A DNA stretch of 64,000 nt from Halomonas llamarensis (GTDB lineage Bacteria; Pseudomonadota; Gammaproteobacteria; Pseudomonadales; Halomonadaceae). Below, piece after piece: positions 39,653 through 49,009 of the stretch. How positions within the stretch are numbered: the first letter of the stretch is position 1; every line of letters begins with the position of its first letter. The translations under genes were made by a program, and so were the position numbers. The notes below the pieces were generated by a model that saw nothing but the letters and a program-made list of their open reading frames with translations, had not been told where the DNA came from and ran no database searches. Location of the stretch: contig NZ_JAMJPJ010000001.1 of the NCBI RefSeq assembly GCF_023555005.1, positions 124,001-188,000 on the forward strand, in the 5' to 3' direction.

Positions 39653-41950
39653 TTACGCGTAGCGTTTACGCAGTGCTTTCGCCGCGTCCACCATGTTGGC
39701 AAGCGCCGGCTCAACCTCCTCCCAACGGCGAGTTTTGAGCCCGCAGTCCGGGTTTACCCACAGCCGCTCGGCGGGAATTTTCTCTAGCGCTTTCTCCATC
39801 AGGCTAACCATCCATGCCTCATCCGGGGTATTGGGGGTGTGGATATCATAAACCCCGGGGCCGATTTCATTAGGATAAGCAAAGTCTTGAAATGCTTCCA
39901 AAAGCTCCATATCCGAACGCGAGGTTTCAATGGTGATCACATCGGCATCCAACGCTGCAATCGCGCCTATGATGTCGTTAAACTCTGAATAGCACATGTG
40001 AGTATGAATTTGGGTAGCGTCTTCCACGCCGGCCACGCTTAGCTGAAAACTCTCGACCGCCCAGTTTAAGTACGCTTGCCACTGGCTTTGGCGTAACGGC
40101 AAGCCTTCTCGAAGCGCTGGCTCGTCAACTTGAATTACGTTAATACCGGCGTTTTCGAGGTCGGCGACTTCATCCCGAAGCGCCAGAGCGATCTGCTTGC
40201 AGGTCGTTTCTCGCGGCTGATCATCGCGCACAAACGACCACTGCAAAATCGTCACCGGCCCGGTCAGCATGCCTTTCATAGGTTTATCGGTAAGCGATTG
40301 CGCATACTCACTCCAACGCACCGTCATCGCTTTCGGGCGCGAGACATCGCCGACGATAATCGGGGGTTTTACGCAGCGTGAACCGTAACTTTGCACCCAG
40401 CCAAAGCGAGTAAAGGCAAAACCATCGAGCTGCTCGCCGAAGTACTCCACCATATCGTTACGCTCAGCTTCACCGTGTACCAACACATCAATATCCAGCG
40501 CTTCTTGGCGTGCCACCGCGTAGGCGATTTCTTCGCGCATCTTGGCTTCGTACGCATCGAGATTGAGTTCGGCATTTTTATACGCCCGGCGCGTTGCGCG
40601 TATCGCGTTTGTCTGCGGAAACGAGCCAATCGTGGTGGTAGGAAAAAGCGGCAGCGCCAATTCATGCCGCTGCGCCAACGCGCGCTCGGCATAGGGCGAG
40701 GTGCGCTGGCTATCCGCCGAGCCAACCTGGGCTAAGCGCGCTTTAACAACGCCACGATGAATACGGGTTGAAGACCGGCGTGCATCCAGTGCCTGCGTGG
40801 CAGCGGCTAAACGCGCTCCGTCTTCGCCCGTGGCACGGCCGTCGAGAAGCCGCGTAAGCGTCACCACTTCACTGAGCTTTTGGCGTGCAAACGCAAGCCA
40901 ACTTGTCAATTCCTCACCCAGTTCGGTTTCGGCGTCCAGATCCACCGGCACGTGCAATAGCGAGCAGCTTGGCGCCAGCCACAGGCGGTTGCCCAAGCGC
41001 ACTTTCAACGGCATCAAGCGCTCACGCAGCACGGCCAGATCCGCGCGCCAGACGTTACGTCCATCGATCATGCCGATAGAAAGCACCTGGTGCGGGCTTA
41101 ACCGATCAATCACACGCTCAAGCTGCTCCGGCGCGCGCACGGCGTCTACGTGTAACCCCGCCACCGGCAGCCGCGTGGCAACCGATAGGTTATCGCCGAG
41201 GCCACCGAAGTAGCTCGCTACCATTAACTTCACCGGCGCGGCTTGCAAGCGATGATAGGCGCGTTCATACGCCTGCTGCCAAGCGAGCGGCAAATCTTGC
41301 ACCAGCGCTGGCTCATCCAACTGTACCCACTCAACGCCTTGTTTCGCCAAGCGATTCAACACTTCCACGTAAACATCTAACACGCCCTCCAAAAGCGTCA
41401 GGCGATCAAACGCATCTCCTTTCGCCTTCCCCAGCCACAGCCAGGTCAACGGGCCGGTAAGCGTGACTTTCGGCGTGAAACCTGCCGCTTGCGCTTCATC
41501 GACTTCCTCAAAAAGACGCTCACAAGCCAGCGCGAAATGCTGCTCCTGATGTAGCTCAGGGACCAGGTAGTGGTAATTGGTATCGAAATACTTGGTCATC
41601 TCGCACGCCGCAGCAGGCTCGCCGCTCGGCGCCCGACCGCGAGCCATACGAAATGCGGTATCAAGGTCAATATCACCACGTGCTATCTCGTCGTTGGCAT
41701 TAAAACGTTCAGGCACCGCCCCTAATAGCACGGAGACGTTTAACACCTGATCATAAAAGGCGAAATCACCGACGCTGACATAGTCGAGCCCGGCGTCAAA
41801 CTGCGCTTGCCAATGCGCTTGACGCAGCGTTTGGCCTTTTATTTCTAGCGCCTCACGGGATAGTTCACCGGCCCAATAGGCCTCGGTGGCTTTTTTTAAT
41901 TCGCGCCTAGCGCCGATACGTGGATAGCCAAGAATATGAGAAACTGTCAT
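39653..41950 (-). CDS. metE: cobalamin-independent methionine synthase MetE
   Basis: MetE transfers the methyl group of methyltetrahydrofolate-triglutamate to homocysteine. The 765-residue protein has both barrel halves: N-terminal [19 protein letters not shown]-terminal [12 protein letters not shown]. The zinc ligands are visible as [10 protein letters not shown] (His and Cys), the Glu in the following region, and [12 protein letters not shown] (Cys). The gene is divergent from metR, its usual LysR-type activator, with 100 bp between starts. Confidence 0.97.
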   Translation of the reverse strand: MTVSHILGYPRIGARRELKKATEAYWAGELSREALEIKGQTLRQAHWQAQFDAGLDYVSVGDFAFYDQVLNVSVLLGAVPERFNANDEIARGDIDLDTAFRMARGRAPSGEPAAACEMTKYFDTNYHYLVPELHQEQHFALACERLFEEVDEAQAAGFTPKVTLTGPLTWLWLGKAKGDAFDRLTLLEGVLDVYVEVLNRLAKQGVEWVQLDEPALVQDLPLAWQQAYERAYHRLQAAPVKLMVASYFGGLGDNLSVATRLPVAGLHVDAVRAPEQLERVIDRLSPHQVLSIGMIDGRNVWRADLAVLRERLMPLKVRLGNRLWLAPSCSLLHVPVDLDAETELGEELTSWLAFARQKLSEVVTLTRLLDGRATGEDGARLAAATQALDARRSSTRIHRGVVKARLAQVGSADSQRTSPYAERALAQRHELALPLFPTTTIGSFPQTNAIRATRRAYKNAELNLDAYEAKMREEIAYAVARQEALDIDVLVHGEAERNDMVEYFGEQLDGFAFTRFGWVQSYGSRCVKPPIIVGDVSRPKAMTVRWSEYAQSLTDKPMKGMLTGPVTILQWSFVRDDQPRETTCKQIALALRDEVADLENAGINVIQVDEPALREGLPLRQSQWQAYLNWAVESFQLSVAGVEDATQIHTHMCYSEFNDIIGAIAALDADVITIETSRSDMELLEAFQDFAYPNEIGPGVYDIHTPNTPDEAWMVSLMEKALEKIPAERLWVNPDCGLKTRRWEEVEPALANMVDAAKALRKRYA

Positions 41951-42050
41951 GATAATTGCTCGTTAACGTGAATGATTTTGCACAGTCTGAGCTTCGGCTT
42001 AAAGTGAATCAAACTAATATTTCTAATACACAACATGAAATAACATCACC
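41951..42050. promoter_or_regulatory. metE-metR divergent control region
   Basis: The 100-bp AT-rich interval should hold both promoters. MetR sites follow TGAA-N5-TTCA; the closest matches are TGAAATAACATCA at 42036-42048 (7 of 8 fixed positions) and a half-like TGAATGATTTTGCA near 41971. The first abuts the metR ATG, which would suit autorepression. Assignment is tentative. Confidence 0.4.
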
Positions 42051-42989
42051 ATGATTGAGCTTCGCCACCTCCGCACCCTCCTTGCGCTGCGCGAAACCGG
42101 TTCGCTAGTGGAAGCCGCTGAACGCGTCCACCTTACGCAGTCGGCGCTATCGCACCAGCTAAAAGACCTGGAAAGCCGGGTAGAGAGCCCGCTTTTTGTG
42201 CGCAAAACCCGCCCGGTCGAGTTCACTCGCGCCGGCTTGCGCCTGCTCACGCTCGCCGATCACGTACTTCCCGAAGTGCGTGGCGCCGAGCGCGATATTG
42301 CCCGACTCACCGGCAGCGAGCAGGGGCGCTTGCACATGGCGATCGAGTGTCATAGCTGCTTTCAATGGCTAATGCCAACGGTGGATTATTTTCGCGATCA
42401 CTGGCCGGAAGTGGAGATCGACATTCCCAGCGGCCATCACTTCGACCCACTCCCGGCGCTTGCCCGCGAACAGCTTGACCTGGTCATCACCGCTGACCCG
42501 CAGCCGCTTGAAGGGGTGCACTATGCGCCGCTATTTCGCTACGAGGGGCTTTTGGCGGTTTCCCGCCAGCACCCCTTTGCACAGAGAAGCGCCATCACCC
42601 CGCAAGAACTCGCGGGGGAAACCCTGATCACGTACCCGGTAGAGCAGTCACGGCTGGATGTGTTTACCCATTTTTTAAACCCGGCCAACGTGCGACCGAA
42701 AGAGATTCGTACCGCCGAGCTCACCATTATGATGATGCAGCTGGTGGCGAGCGGCCGCGGTGTGTGCGCGCTACCTAACTGGGCGTTAACCGAATATTTA
42801 GAGCGCGCCTACGTGAGCGCGGTAAAGCTGGGGGAAGACGGTGTATGGAACACGCTTTACGCCGCTATTCGGGAGGAGAGTCTTGAGGCACCTTGGATGC
42901 AGGACTTTTTACGCACCGCGCGCGAGACCTCGTTTGCGGTGCTTTCAGGCATTAAGCCCGCGATTCGCGACGCGGAATCAGCAGAGTAA
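42051..42989 (+). CDS. metR: LysR-type regulator MetR
   Basis: A 312-residue LysR-family regulator: N-terminal winged helix MIELRHLRTLLALRETGSLVEAAERVHLTQSALSHQLKDLE, then a co-inducer domain (homocysteine in E. coli MetR). The EC-YP-type phrase IAIECHSCFQWLMP in the effector domain is typical of MetR. Divergence from metE supports the name. Its 3' end overlaps the end of the convergent sensor kinase gene by 38 bp. Confidence 0.94.
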   Translation: MIELRHLRTLLALRETGSLVEAAERVHLTQSALSHQLKDLESRVESPLFVRKTRPVEFTRAGLRLLTLADHVLPEVRGAERDIARLTGSEQGRLHMAIECHSCFQWLMPTVDYFRDHWPEVEIDIPSGHHFDPLPALAREQLDLVITADPQPLEGVHYAPLFRYEGLLAVSRQHPFAQRSAITPQELAGETLITYPVEQSRLDVFTHFLNPANVRPKEIRTAELTIMMMQLVASGRGVCALPNWALTEYLERAYVSAVKLGEDGVWNTLYAAIREESLEAPWMQDFLRTARETSFAVLSGIKPAIRDAESAE

Positions 42990-44568
42990 AGCGCGCACCG
43001 CCCAGTGTGGGGCTGATATCCACGGTCACGCTGCCACCGTGGCCAGACATGATTTTATGCACGATCGAAAGCCCGAGCCCATAGCCGCCGGAGCTGCGCG
43101 TGCGGCTATCATCCAAGCGGGCAAAAGGCTTAAACACATCACCACGCGATTCTACAGGCACGCCGGGGCCGTCGTCTTCGACGTCAATACGCACGAGGTT
43201 CGGCTCATCCCAAAGGCGCACTTCTACCTGGGAGTGACCGTAGTGGCAGGCGTTGCTCACCAAGTTTTGCAGCGCACGCTGTAAATAGCGCGGCTCGGCC
43301 AGAAGCTCAACATCAGGCCCAGGCACAAGCCTTAGCGTTAAGCCCTCATGCAGCGGCGACAGCGCGTCGATCACCCGCTCGCTCATAGCGCGGCAATCAA
43401 CGAGCGACATTTCCATTTCCGCGCCATTGATGGTTTCACCCCCTAAGCGGGCATAGGTAAGAATCTCATCCACCAGCGTATCGAGTTCGGCGATATCGGC
43501 GTCAATGCCTTGCAGTTGTCGGCGAATAGCGGGCTGCTCGGTCATGTCCTCGACCATCTGTACGGCAAAGCGAATCCGCGCCACTGGCGTGCGCAGCTCG
43601 TGCGATACCGCGCGGATCATCTCTTGCTGGCCGCGCAGAAGCGACTGTACTTGGTTGGCCATACCGTTAAAGGCCATCCCCACGCGACCCAGAAAATCAC
43701 CGCTTTCCACCTTGACGCGAGTTTCCAAACGCCCGCTAGCGATCCGTGTCGCCGCGAGCTCAAGACGTGCCATGCGCGCTTCAATACTGCGCATAATCAG
43801 ATAAATCACCAGCGTCAGCACGACCATCACCCCGATGAGCAGCGGCAGGTGCAGGTTAAGTGGCAGCAGGTCACTGCGCCGCATCGGTCCGGCTTCTAGC
43901 CACTGCGAGGCGTGCTCGCCGGTGCGAGGCAGGGCAATAAGAAGGGACACGTCAAATTTCTCGCCGCTTAGACGCGTCACAATTTGTCCTTGAGCAAGCT
44001 GAGCGCGCTGCGTTGCCGTCAGCCCCTCGGGGGGTGAATCCCGCAGGTGCAACGGCCAGCTACCACTATCCAAACCATCAAGCTGTGTCTTGCGCTCGGG
44101 GGGCGGTATCGTTGCTAGCTGCTCGGCGGCCAACGCAAGGCTTGCGTGCCACTGCTGATCGCGCCACTCGGCAACCGTTGCGTGGATCAACCAAGGGGAA
44201 TCATCGAGGCGCTTGCGCAGCCGCCAAGGCGATTTCTCCACCAGCACTTTACCCCGCTCAAGGCGGGCACGCTCGAAGTAGCTCAGATCCGCCTCAGCCA
44301 GCGGCGTTAGCGCTAGCGAGATGCCAAAGCGTTCGGCCAATACCGCCATGTGTTTTTCGCGCTGGCGAGGGGACAGTGGCGAAAGCTCTTCAACCAACAG
44401 CGACATGGGGAGCGAGACAAGCTGCTCGTGATACGCCTCTTGACGTATTTTCTCAATTAGCATCCGCCCACCAAGCGCCATCATAAAAAGCACCAATAGC
44501 ACCAAGCCAAGAAGCAGATAAAAACGCAAAAAAGAGCTATGGTTTAGCACCCAACGCATCGCGTTCAT
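42952..44568 (-). CDS. two-component sensor histidine kinase, RstB-like
   Basis: A 538-residue membrane kinase: TM1 near residues 13-35, a periplasmic domain to about residue 240, TM2 (LLIGVMVVLTLVIYLI), and a HAMP segment. The DHp helix has the phosphoacceptor His in RAVSHELRTPVARIRF. The ATPase domain shows NLVSNACHYG (N box), VEDDGPGVP (G1) and GGYGLGLSIVHKI (G2). It follows the response-regulator gene by 18 bp, in the order seen for rstA-rstB. The periplasmic domain is longer than in E. coli RstB (433 residues in all), so the signal may differ. Confidence 0.88.
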   Translation of the reverse strand: MNAMRWVLNHSSFLRFYLLLGLVLLVLFMMALGGRMLIEKIRQEAYHEQLVSLPMSLLVEELSPLSPRQREKHMAVLAERFGISLALTPLAEADLSYFERARLERGKVLVEKSPWRLRKRLDDSPWLIHATVAEWRDQQWHASLALAAEQLATIPPPERKTQLDGLDSGSWPLHLRDSPPEGLTATQRAQLAQGQIVTRLSGEKFDVSLLIALPRTGEHASQWLEAGPMRRSDLLPLNLHLPLLIGVMVVLTLVIYLIMRSIEARMARLELAATRIASGRLETRVKVESGDFLGRVGMAFNGMANQVQSLLRGQQEMIRAVSHELRTPVARIRFAVQMVEDMTEQPAIRRQLQGIDADIAELDTLVDEILTYARLGGETINGAEMEMSLVDCRAMSERVIDALSPLHEGLTLRLVPGPDVELLAEPRYLQRALQNLVSNACHYGHSQVEVRLWDEPNLVRIDVEDDGPGVPVESRGDVFKPFARLDDSRTRSSGGYGLGLSIVHKIMSGHGGSVTVDISPTLGGARFTLLIPRRESRA

Positions 44569-44586
44569 ACTTCGCTCAAGGCAACA

Positions 44587-45345
44587 TTAGCTGTCTTTAA
44601 CAAATAAGTAGCCTTTACTACGCACGGTTTTGATCCGGTGGGGCTGATTCGGATCATCGCCAATTTTGGGTCGAATCCGCGACACCCGCACGTCGATTGA
44701 GCGATCTTGACCGTCGTACTTAATGCCACGTAAATCGCTAAAAATCTCTTCCCGGGTGAGCACGCGGCCAGCATTGCTGGCCAATAGCCACAACAGATCG
44801 AACTCAGCGCTGGTTAGGTCAATACGCTCACCGGATAACCACGCTTCACGGGTCGCATTATCGATATCTAAGTTTTCAAACGCTAAGCGCATCTCCCCGC
44901 TGGGGGCTGGGCCATCCGCACGGCGCAAAAGCGCCCGCATACGTGCGAGCAACACCCGCGGTTGCACCGGTTTTGGTACGTAATCGTCTGCCCCCATTTC
45001 TAGCCCCAGCACCTGATCTAAATCATCGGTGCGCGCGGTCATCATCATGATCGGGCCGGCAAAATTCGGCCGGACACGACGGCAAATCGCCAGGCCGTCT
45101 TCGCCGGGCAACATCAAATCCAGAATCACCAAATCAGGCTGCAAGGTTAAAATACGATCAACCCCTTTAGAGCCGTCAGCCTCTAACGTGACCTGAAACC
45201 CGTTGGCTTCTAAGTAGTCACGCGTGAGCTCTGCCAGGCGCTGGTCATCTTCAATAATTAAAATGTGATCCTGATCAGGGTAATCAGGCATCGTCGGCTC
45301 TTGGGCTCCAAGCGCTTCAAACTGTTTTTCTAAATGATCGACCAT
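44587..45345 (-). CDS. OmpR/PhoB-family response regulator, RstA-like
   Basis: A 252-residue regulator: the receiver domain has the acidic pair in ILIIEDDQRL, phosphoacceptor Asp in LVILDLMLPGEDG, Thr/Ala in MMMTARTDD and the lysine in DYVPKPVQPRVL. The winged-helix DNA-binding domain ends in TVRSKGYLFVK. The phrases KPVQPRVLLARMRALLRR and GIKYDGQDRSIDVRVSRIR are typical of RstA. Either Met1 (45345) or the Met at residue 19 (MPDYPDQD) may be the start. It is first in an operon with the kinase. Confidence 0.9.
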   Translation of the reverse strand: MVDHLEKQFEALGAQEPTMPDYPDQDHILIIEDDQRLAELTRDYLEANGFQVTLEADGSKGVDRILTLQPDLVILDLMLPGEDGLAICRRVRPNFAGPIMMMTARTDDLDQVLGLEMGADDYVPKPVQPRVLLARMRALLRRADGPAPSGEMRLAFENLDIDNATREAWLSGERIDLTSAEFDLLWLLASNAGRVLTREEIFSDLRGIKYDGQDRSIDVRVSRIRPKIGDDPNQPHRIKTVRSKGYLFVKDS

Positions 45346-45518
45346 GCGTCTTCGTTGCTCCGCTTTAGTACGCGCTTCTCCCGCTCCCCTGGATTGAGAC
45401 GGGTGGTGTGATTCGCCAGGATACCTTATTAAACCTGCGTATGAAGGTAGAAAGAGCTAACAGACAAGGCTTACGACTTGCCTTTATTGCTCGATTTCAG
45501 GTTGCTGAGTATTGGTGG

Positions 45519-45698
45519 CTACCCTTTTGGCCCTAGCAACAGCCAGATCAACAAGCCGAAGAAGGGGAAAAAAAGCAGCACCAAAATCCACAGCAGTTTA
45601 GAAATGCCACCGGCTGAGCTTTTCGCGACTTTCACAATCGCCCAAATCACGATGATAAGCCAAATGAGCCCTAACAGCCCCCCAACTTCAATCCCCAT
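45519..45698 (-). CDS. PLDc_N-domain small membrane protein, 59 residues
   Basis: A short gene on the reverse strand, ATG 45698 with an AAGGAG Shine-Dalgarno 6 bp upstream, ending in TAG at 45519. The product has two hydrophobic helices (LLGLIWLIIVIWAIVKVAKS and LLWILVLLFFPFFGLLIWL) joined by SSAGGISK and ends LLLGPKG. This is the PLDc_N pattern: a two-helix domain found at the front of cardiolipin synthases, and often as a stand-alone small protein of unknown function. The forward-strand frame over the same stretch is not a gene. Confidence 0.85.
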   Translation of the reverse strand: MGIEVGGLLGLIWLIIVIWAIVKVAKSSAGGISKLLWILVLLFFPFFGLLIWLLLGPKG

Positions 45699-45791
45699 AG
45701 AGACTCCTTAAACCGTATAAGCAAATTAAACGTATGACATAAATGATGTAAAAGCTAAGCACAGGCTTTATTACGTCACAAGGTCAGCCAC

Positions 45792-46337
45792 TTAACAAGA
45801 CTGGCCCGCGCAGTCTTCCGGCAAGCGCAGCACCATTTCTCCCTGCGACATCTCAATGGCGAGCAAATTGAGAAAACTCATGCCCAAAAGCACAGTGTCA
45901 CGCTCCATACCGGGGCCAATTGAGCCTTGTACATCTTCAATCCGAATACCGCCCAAACGTACCTCACCGAGTTGCGTTAAGTTGCCTTCCACACGCCCGT
46001 TAGCGGTGTTAAACCAAGCACTTCGATCAGGTTCTAGGCTCAGTCTATCGGCCATGCTTTGCGGTACAGCGACATACGTTGCACCGGTATCGAGTAAAAA
46101 TGTTACCGGCTCGCCATTGATAAACCCTGGCGCTTGAAAGTGCCCCGCGCGGTTGCGCTTAAGCGTTAGCGGCTCGGCGTCACTGTCGCTTTGCGCAATG
46201 TGGGCATTGGGGCGCAGTGTCGCTTCGAGCCCTCCGTGTAGCCACCACGTGCCAACCGCCATCAGCAGCACCCAAAACAGCAACATCATCACCAGGCCGC
46301 TGCCGCGATTGCGCATGGAGCCGTTGCGTTGGGTCAT
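45792..46337 (-). CDS. retropepsin-like (clan AA) aspartic protease, membrane-anchored
   Basis: A 181-residue protein with one N-terminal membrane helix (GLVMMLLFWVLLMAVGTWWL) and a C-terminal retropepsin fold: FLLDTGATYVAVP contains the catalytic DTGA, and VLLGMSFLNLLAIEM is the usual second half. Such TIGR02281-like proteins act as dimers facing the periplasm; substrates are mostly unknown. ATG 46337 is preceded by GGAGGAG. It starts 19 bp beyond the end of the transporter gene on the same strand and is likely in its operon. Confidence 0.88.
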   Translation of the reverse strand: MTQRNGSMRNRGSGLVMMLLFWVLLMAVGTWWLHGGLEATLRPNAHIAQSDSDAEPLTLKRNRAGHFQAPGFINGEPVTFLLDTGATYVAVPQSMADRLSLEPDRSAWFNTANGRVEGNLTQLGEVRLGGIRIEDVQGSIGPGMERDTVLLGMSFLNLLAIEMSQGEMVLRLPEDCAGQSC

Positions 46338-46356
46338 GTGACTCCTCCCGCGCCAT

Positions 46357-47697
46357 TCAAGGCGCCTGCCACTGCTCGGCAGCGGCTCGTCCACGCGCTT
46401 CATTCACCCGTATACACAACAACATAGCCATGATGAATAGCACCGCGCAGAGTAAAATCGAGGCCTGCAACCCTACCAGCGTTTGCAACGTGCCGAGCAA
46501 CACAATGCCTAACACCCCCGCCAGCTTATTGGCTAAGCCCCAAAAACCGAAGAACTCGGCCGTTTTGGAAAGCGGCGCAAAGAGCCCTACCAGCGTGCGG
46601 CTCGCCGATTGACTGGAGCCCAAACTCAACCCCGCCAAACAGCCCACCACCAGAAACACATATTGAGACTGCCACTGCCAACCAAAGTGCCGGTTCGCTA
46701 TCTCGGTGATACCCGGTGTCGCCCAAATAAAGACAATCGCCAAAACCCAAAGTGCCAACGTGATGAGATATGTCGCTTTTGCCCCGTGCCGATCTTGCAC
46801 CCAACCGAAGGCCAATGCGCCTGCCGCCGCCGTGACTTGGACGATAATGAACATAAGGTTGCGCACGCCTTCCTCCCAACCGATCACTTGCGCGCCATAG
46901 ATAAAGGCAAAGGCAATGATGATGTAGACCCCGGCCATCGAGAAGAGCAACGACACCAAGAATACGCTCAAGTCTTTAAAATAGCGTAGATCGTGCAACG
47001 TGGCCGCGACGCGCAAGCGCGCGATGTGGCGATAAGAAGCCACCATCGGCTGCGGCTGGCTGCGCTCTTTCAGCAGCAAAAACGTGGGTATTGCCGCGAC
47101 CAAGAAAAAACCGGCGGCAAACGGCCCCACCCAGCGGATGCGCTCAAAGTTATCTACCGTTGCCTCACCCAGCACAACTAGCGTAAACCCTGCAGCAAAG
47201 AGGCCGCCGATATAGCCTAGCGCCCAACCAAATCCGGAAATCTTACCCAGCGCACTCGGTGGCCCGAGTTCGGGCAAAAACGCAGCTATGAAAGATTCGC
47301 CCATGGAATAGGCATAGTTGGAGAGAATAATAAGCACAACGCCTAGCCATATATAGCCTGGCGCGACAAAGTACAAAAGCGCGGTGGTGACGACGGTGGC
47401 GATGTAGCTGAAAAGCAAAAACCGCTTTTTCTGAGCGCGGTAATCCATCACGGCGCCAAAAAGTGGGGCGGTTATTACCACTAACAAATAACTCGCGGCA
47501 AGCGCCATGCTCCACAGAAAGTTTGCCAGCCGGTAGCCGTCCCCTCGATCGCCCACGATAACCGTGGTGAAAAGCTCACCAAACACGACGGTGATAATCA
47601 GCAGCGTATACGCTTGATTGGCAAAATCGAACATCGCCCAGCCGAATATTTCTCGGCGAGAGGCGTAACGGCGGGGTTCAGCGGCAGCGGTGAACAT
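46357..47697 (-). CDS. UMF1-type (Atg22-like) major facilitator transporter
   Basis: A 446-residue, about 12-helix permease. It opens with REIFGWAMFDFANQAYTLLI, the UMF1 family hallmark, and has the MFS loop motif FGAVMDYRAQKKRF between helices 2 and 3 and FGWVQDRHGAKAT in the second half. Fungal Atg22 exports amino acids from the vacuole; bacterial members are functionally unassigned. Transcribed towards the retropepsin gene. Confidence 0.9.
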   Translation of the reverse strand: MFTAAAEPRRYASRREIFGWAMFDFANQAYTLLIITVVFGELFTTVIVGDRGDGYRLANFLWSMALAASYLLVVITAPLFGAVMDYRAQKKRFLLFSYIATVVTTALLYFVAPGYIWLGVVLIILSNYAYSMGESFIAAFLPELGPPSALGKISGFGWALGYIGGLFAAGFTLVVLGEATVDNFERIRWVGPFAAGFFLVAAIPTFLLLKERSQPQPMVASYRHIARLRVAATLHDLRYFKDLSVFLVSLLFSMAGVYIIIAFAFIYGAQVIGWEEGVRNLMFIIVQVTAAAGALAFGWVQDRHGAKATYLITLALWVLAIVFIWATPGITEIANRHFGWQWQSQYVFLVVGCLAGLSLGSSQSASRTLVGLFAPLSKTAEFFGFWGLANKLAGVLGIVLLGTLQTLVGLQASILLCAVLFIMAMLLCIRVNEARGRAAAEQWQAP

Positions 47698-47719
47698 AGC
47701 AGGACTCAGTCATTGGAGG

Positions 47720-47866
47720 CTATAATAACCAGTGGGCAAGTACCGCGGCTAACCCTACCAGCAGTGCCGTAATGACCGCCACACTCACCACACAGTTCAG
47801 CCAGCGGTCAAACGCGGTGCTGTTATCATCGCGCCGCGTGGCGCCGTGGCGGCTTTTCCCCTTCAT
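47720..47866 (-). CDS. small single-pass membrane protein, 48 residues, unrecognised
   Basis: From ATG 47866 a 48-residue product has a charged N-terminus (MKGKSRHGATRRDDNS) and one C-terminal membrane helix (VVSVAVITALLVGLAAVLAHWLL). It ends 22 bp before the transporter gene on the same strand. The layout recalls DUF2970-type small proteins, but the match is weak and no good Shine-Dalgarno is visible. A TTG at 47938 would extend it by 24 unremarkable residues. Plausible but unproven gene. Confidence 0.4.
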   Translation of the reverse strand: MKGKSRHGATRRDDNSTAFDRWLNCVVSVAVITALLVGLAAVLAHWLL

Positions 47867-48099
47867 CTGACGGTTGTTTCCATGCGCCGCTCTCCCCTGA
47901 AGGTGCGCGTTCGCCTCGCGGCTTGCACACCAAGACAATCTTCGCCGAAAGAAATGTACACATTTAATGTTTCGATGCTATCAACTTCCTGTGTGGCCTG
48001 CACCGGTAATGTGTCATTCGTTGCGCCCTAGGGAACCGCTGAACAACTCGGCCATAGGCGCCCGAAGCGATCAGCGAGGCCCAAACACCGGATCAGCGA

Positions 48100-48346
48100 T
48101 CACTTGCTAACCACCTCAGGTGGTCTGTTTCCCCTGGCAGCCGGATCATCCTTCTCTCCGTCCAAGTATTTCCCCATCCCGATGTAGCCGACATCGCCGC
48201 TTATCTGCTCCCCATCGCCACGTACGAGATGCTCGGTCATCGTAACATCGGCCACGCTCTCGATGGCCATATCGATACCGATGATGTTACGCATGGGTTG
48301 ACTGTCATAGATGGCAGCTTCCAGCACTTCGTCGGCCAGCGCGTAC
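48100..48346 (-). pseudogene. IS5-family transposase remnant with internal deletion
   Basis: Reverse-strand frame: ADEVLEAAIYDSQPMRNIIG matches the N-terminal region of IS5-type transposases (EEALYDS-x-x-MRxFxGID). It jumps after ESVADVT straight to EHLVRGDGEQISGDVGYIGM, which corresponds to the later HLLHGDE...ADAGYQG region, so roughly 100 codons are missing in frame. The left part is cut at 48346 by the IS66 inverted repeat. The sequence AGGGAACCGCTGAACAA near 48030 may be the element's outer end. Not functional. Confidence 0.7.
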
Positions 48347-48430
48347 GTAAGCGTCCTTAAACCGACATCTAGATACCTGTTAAGATTTCTCACACTGAGA
48401 TACCACCGTTATCAGCGCGAGAAGTTCATC

Positions 48431-48750
48431 ATGACCCAGCAAGAACGCAGGGACTACTGGCAACAACACATCACTGAGTGGCAGGCGTCAGGCTTGTCGG
48501 GCATGGCGTTCTGCCAACAGCAGTCATTGACCTATCACCAGTTTAGCTATTGGCGTCAAAAGTTCATGAGCCGCGAGTCGGCTGACGCTCAACCACAGGC
48601 TGGATTTACCACCGTCATTCCCACCAGTACGGCCAGCCCTGAGAAGAGCACCCCCCTGGCCTGACTATTTCACTACCATGCGGCATTACGATTGCAGGCG
48701 TCAATGCCGATAATATGGCGCTTCTCGGCGATGTGCTGAGGCAGCTATGA
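48431..48750 (+). pseudogene. tnpA: IS66 tnpA (small HTH accessory protein), frameshifted
   Basis: The first 77 codons read MTQQERRDYWQQHITEWQAS...YHQFSYWRQKF, the typical IS66 TnpA helix-turn-helix. The frame stops at 48664, but the other frame gives the family's C-terminal end (LTISLPCGITIAGVNADNM...LRQL), finishing at TGA 48750. One base is missing near the run of C at 48650-48657. The tnpB start overlaps the stop in an ATGA, as in intact IS66 elements. Confidence 0.8.
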
Positions 48751-48980
48751 AGCGGTCGCGCTATCTGCGCCCCGCGTGGGAAATGCCCGAGATTTATCTT
48801 TATCGCGCGCCTATCGATTTCCGCAAGCAAGCCAACGGGCTCGCGTTATTGGTCGAGCAAGAATTAGGTCACAACCTAGAACGTATCGCCACCGCTGATA
48901 CGCTGGAGGCACTGGAAGCATTGCTTCCCTGGAACGTGGCCTTGTCGGCTGTCGTAAAAAAAGTGGCGCAATACGGTTAG
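48747..48980 (+). pseudogene. tnpB-tnpC deletion fusion of the IS66 element
   Basis: The first 43 codons are TnpB (EIYLYRAPIDFRKQANGLAL). After EQELGHN the sequence changes to ERIATADTLEALEALLPWNV, the C-terminus of the large IS66 transposase TnpC. An internal deletion of roughly 1.8 kb thus fused the start of tnpB with the tail of tnpC in frame. No catalytic domain remains. Confidence 0.75.
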
Positions 48981-49009
48981 GTCAAGTGTGTCGGTTTAGC
49001 GGCGCTTAC

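Larger units (their letters stand above)
48347..49009 (+). mobile_element. internally deleted IS66-family element
   Basis: Both ends are recognisable: GTAAGCGTCCTTAAACCGACA (48347-48367) and, on the reverse strand from 49009, GTAAGCGCCGCTAAACCGACA. These are IS66-type inverted repeats matching at 18 of 21 positions. Inside are a broken tnpA, the start of tnpB, and the tail of tnpC, 663 bp instead of about 2.5 kb. It interrupts the IS5-type transposase gene on its left. No 8-bp target duplication is seen, so the right flank is not the original one. Confidence 0.85.

Noticed and set aside
45478..45711. 77-codon forward frame between the response regulator and the retropepsin gene
   Set aside because: The real gene on this stretch is the 59-residue PLDc_N protein on the reverse strand, which has a Shine-Dalgarno and membrane helices.
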